A program made the position numbers and the translations under genes. This document shows, one piece after another, positions 49,429 to 49,728 of a stretch of DNA of 49,728 bases. Origin of the DNA: Massilia niastensis DSM 21313. Its GTDB lineage: Bacteria; Pseudomonadota; Gammaproteobacteria; Burkholderiales; Burkholderiaceae_D. The DNA is taken from the NCBI RefSeq assembly GCF_000382345.1, contig NZ_KB908121.1, positions 1 to 49,728 of the forward strand, read 5' to 3'. Numbering within the stretch: position 1 is the stretch's first letter; each line of letters starts with the position of its first letter. The notes below the pieces were generated by a model that was not told the origin of the DNA, ran no database searches, and saw only the letters and a program-made list of their open reading frames with translations.

Positions 49429-49447
49429 AGGCGGCCGGTGGCCGCCT
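49429..49447 (+). terminator. cyaY terminator stem without T-run
   Basis: AGGCGGCC (49429-49436), loop GGT, GGCCGCCT (49440-49447), with five A before the stem. The expected T-run is missing; the sequence goes straight into what looks like an IS end (CAGACCGCTGACAAACCCC). Confidence 0.6.
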
Positions 49448-49449
49448 CA

Positions 49450-49728
49450 GACCGCTGACAAACCCCGTCTTTTTTACGAAGGCAGGGTTTGTTGCATTTT
49501 GAGGCAGCTTGCCCAGGACATTGGGAGCGTACCTGGCGAAAAAATTCGCTGGTACCGCAACAAGTCCGTGTGGAGTCCATACGAGAGCTTGTGATGGCGC
49601 GGTGAGCCTGATTTTCGGCGCAAAAATAGGCGCAAGGCCTGTTCCAGCAGGCACGCCATCTTCTTCATGTTCTGGCATGCAGCGGCAAGCAGCGCCTGTG
49701 CCTTTACCTTGGCCAATCCGCGGAAGCG
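49450..49728 (-). mobile_element. IS1182-like insertion sequence, one end
   Basis: The end begins near 49448-49450 (AGACCGCTGACAAACCCC) and contains an imperfect hairpin, ACAAACCCCGTC with GGCAGGGTTTGT, between about 49457 and 49491. The element then carries a minus-strand transposase and runs past the end of the window. Family assignment rests on the transposase C-terminus only. Confidence 0.6.
49474..49728 (-). CDS. Transposase, C-terminal part
   Basis: The last 84 codons of a transposase, open to the window edge. RFRGLAKVKAQALLAAACQN and MKKMACLLEQ match the C-terminal helix common to IS1182/IS5-type DDE transposases. From about LRLFLRRKSG on the sequence is basic and less typical, and another minus-strand frame there reads PQNATNPAFVKKTGFVSG, so a frameshift late in the gene is possible. 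The catalytic part is outside the window. Confidence 0.6.
   Translation of the reverse strand, partial: RFRGLAKVKAQALLAAACQNMKKMACLLEQALRLFLRRKSGSPRHHKLSYGLHTDLLRYQRIFSPGTLPMSWASCLKMQQTLPS

Noticed and set aside
1..49728. CRISPR arrays, rRNA genes or phage genes
   Set aside because: No regularly spaced repeats, no rRNA sequence and no phage structural proteins were seen.

Overview
The window is a high-GC chromosomal stretch from a betaproteobacterium, most likely Oxalobacteraceae (Massilia/Duganella/Janthinobacterium type). The grounds are the order of the ribosomal-protein genes, with infA and rpmJ after secY; the System II (ResB/CcsA) cytochrome c machinery next to cytochrome c4; and the lysA-lptM-cyaY end. 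Genus is an inference; no rRNA is present.

Layout. 1-1291: 3' part of tuf and rpsJ. 1292-12432: about 11 kb placed between rpsJ and rplC, which are normally adjacent. It holds two proteins of unknown function, a seven-gene minus-strand Ter operon (terD, ATP-grasp, phosphoribosyltransferase-TRSP, HAD phosphatase, phosphoribosyltransferase-PELOTA, CitE-like aldolase, TerD-TerA fusion), a divergent LacI-type regulator, an MscS channel and tRNA-Val(GAC). 12579-27106: the rest of the S10, spc and alpha operons, rplC to rplQ, split by four spacers that carry promoters, leader hairpins, a REP-like palindrome and a terminator-like hairpin. 27190-37460: dsbD; a Spy-like periplasmic protein divergent from a response regulator/sensor kinase pair that runs into an RND efflux pump; an unknown zinc-knuckle membrane protein. 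37539-40119: hemB and engB (minus), and cytochrome c4. 40304-45260: resB, ccsB, msrP, msrQ. 45379-49402: ilvD, a 231-bp inverted-repeat element, lysA, lptM, cyaY. 49450-49728: one end of an insertion sequence that runs out of the window.

Most genes are housekeeping. The most interesting block is the Ter operon. Its gene set matches the biosynthetic module that comparative genomics (Anantharaman, Iyer and Aravind) linked to Ter proteins and predicted to make a nucleoside-like metabolite of unknown structure. Here it is compact, translationally coupled by four ATGA-type overlaps, lies inside the ribosomal superoperon and faces a LacI-type regulator. The second theme is regulation of ribosomal-protein genes: new transcription units begin at rpsJ, rplC, rplN and rpsD, several with GC-rich discriminators and two with terminator-like hairpins inside the leader. 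The third is an envelope-stress cluster (Spy, two-component system, RND pump) with a clear candidate operator.
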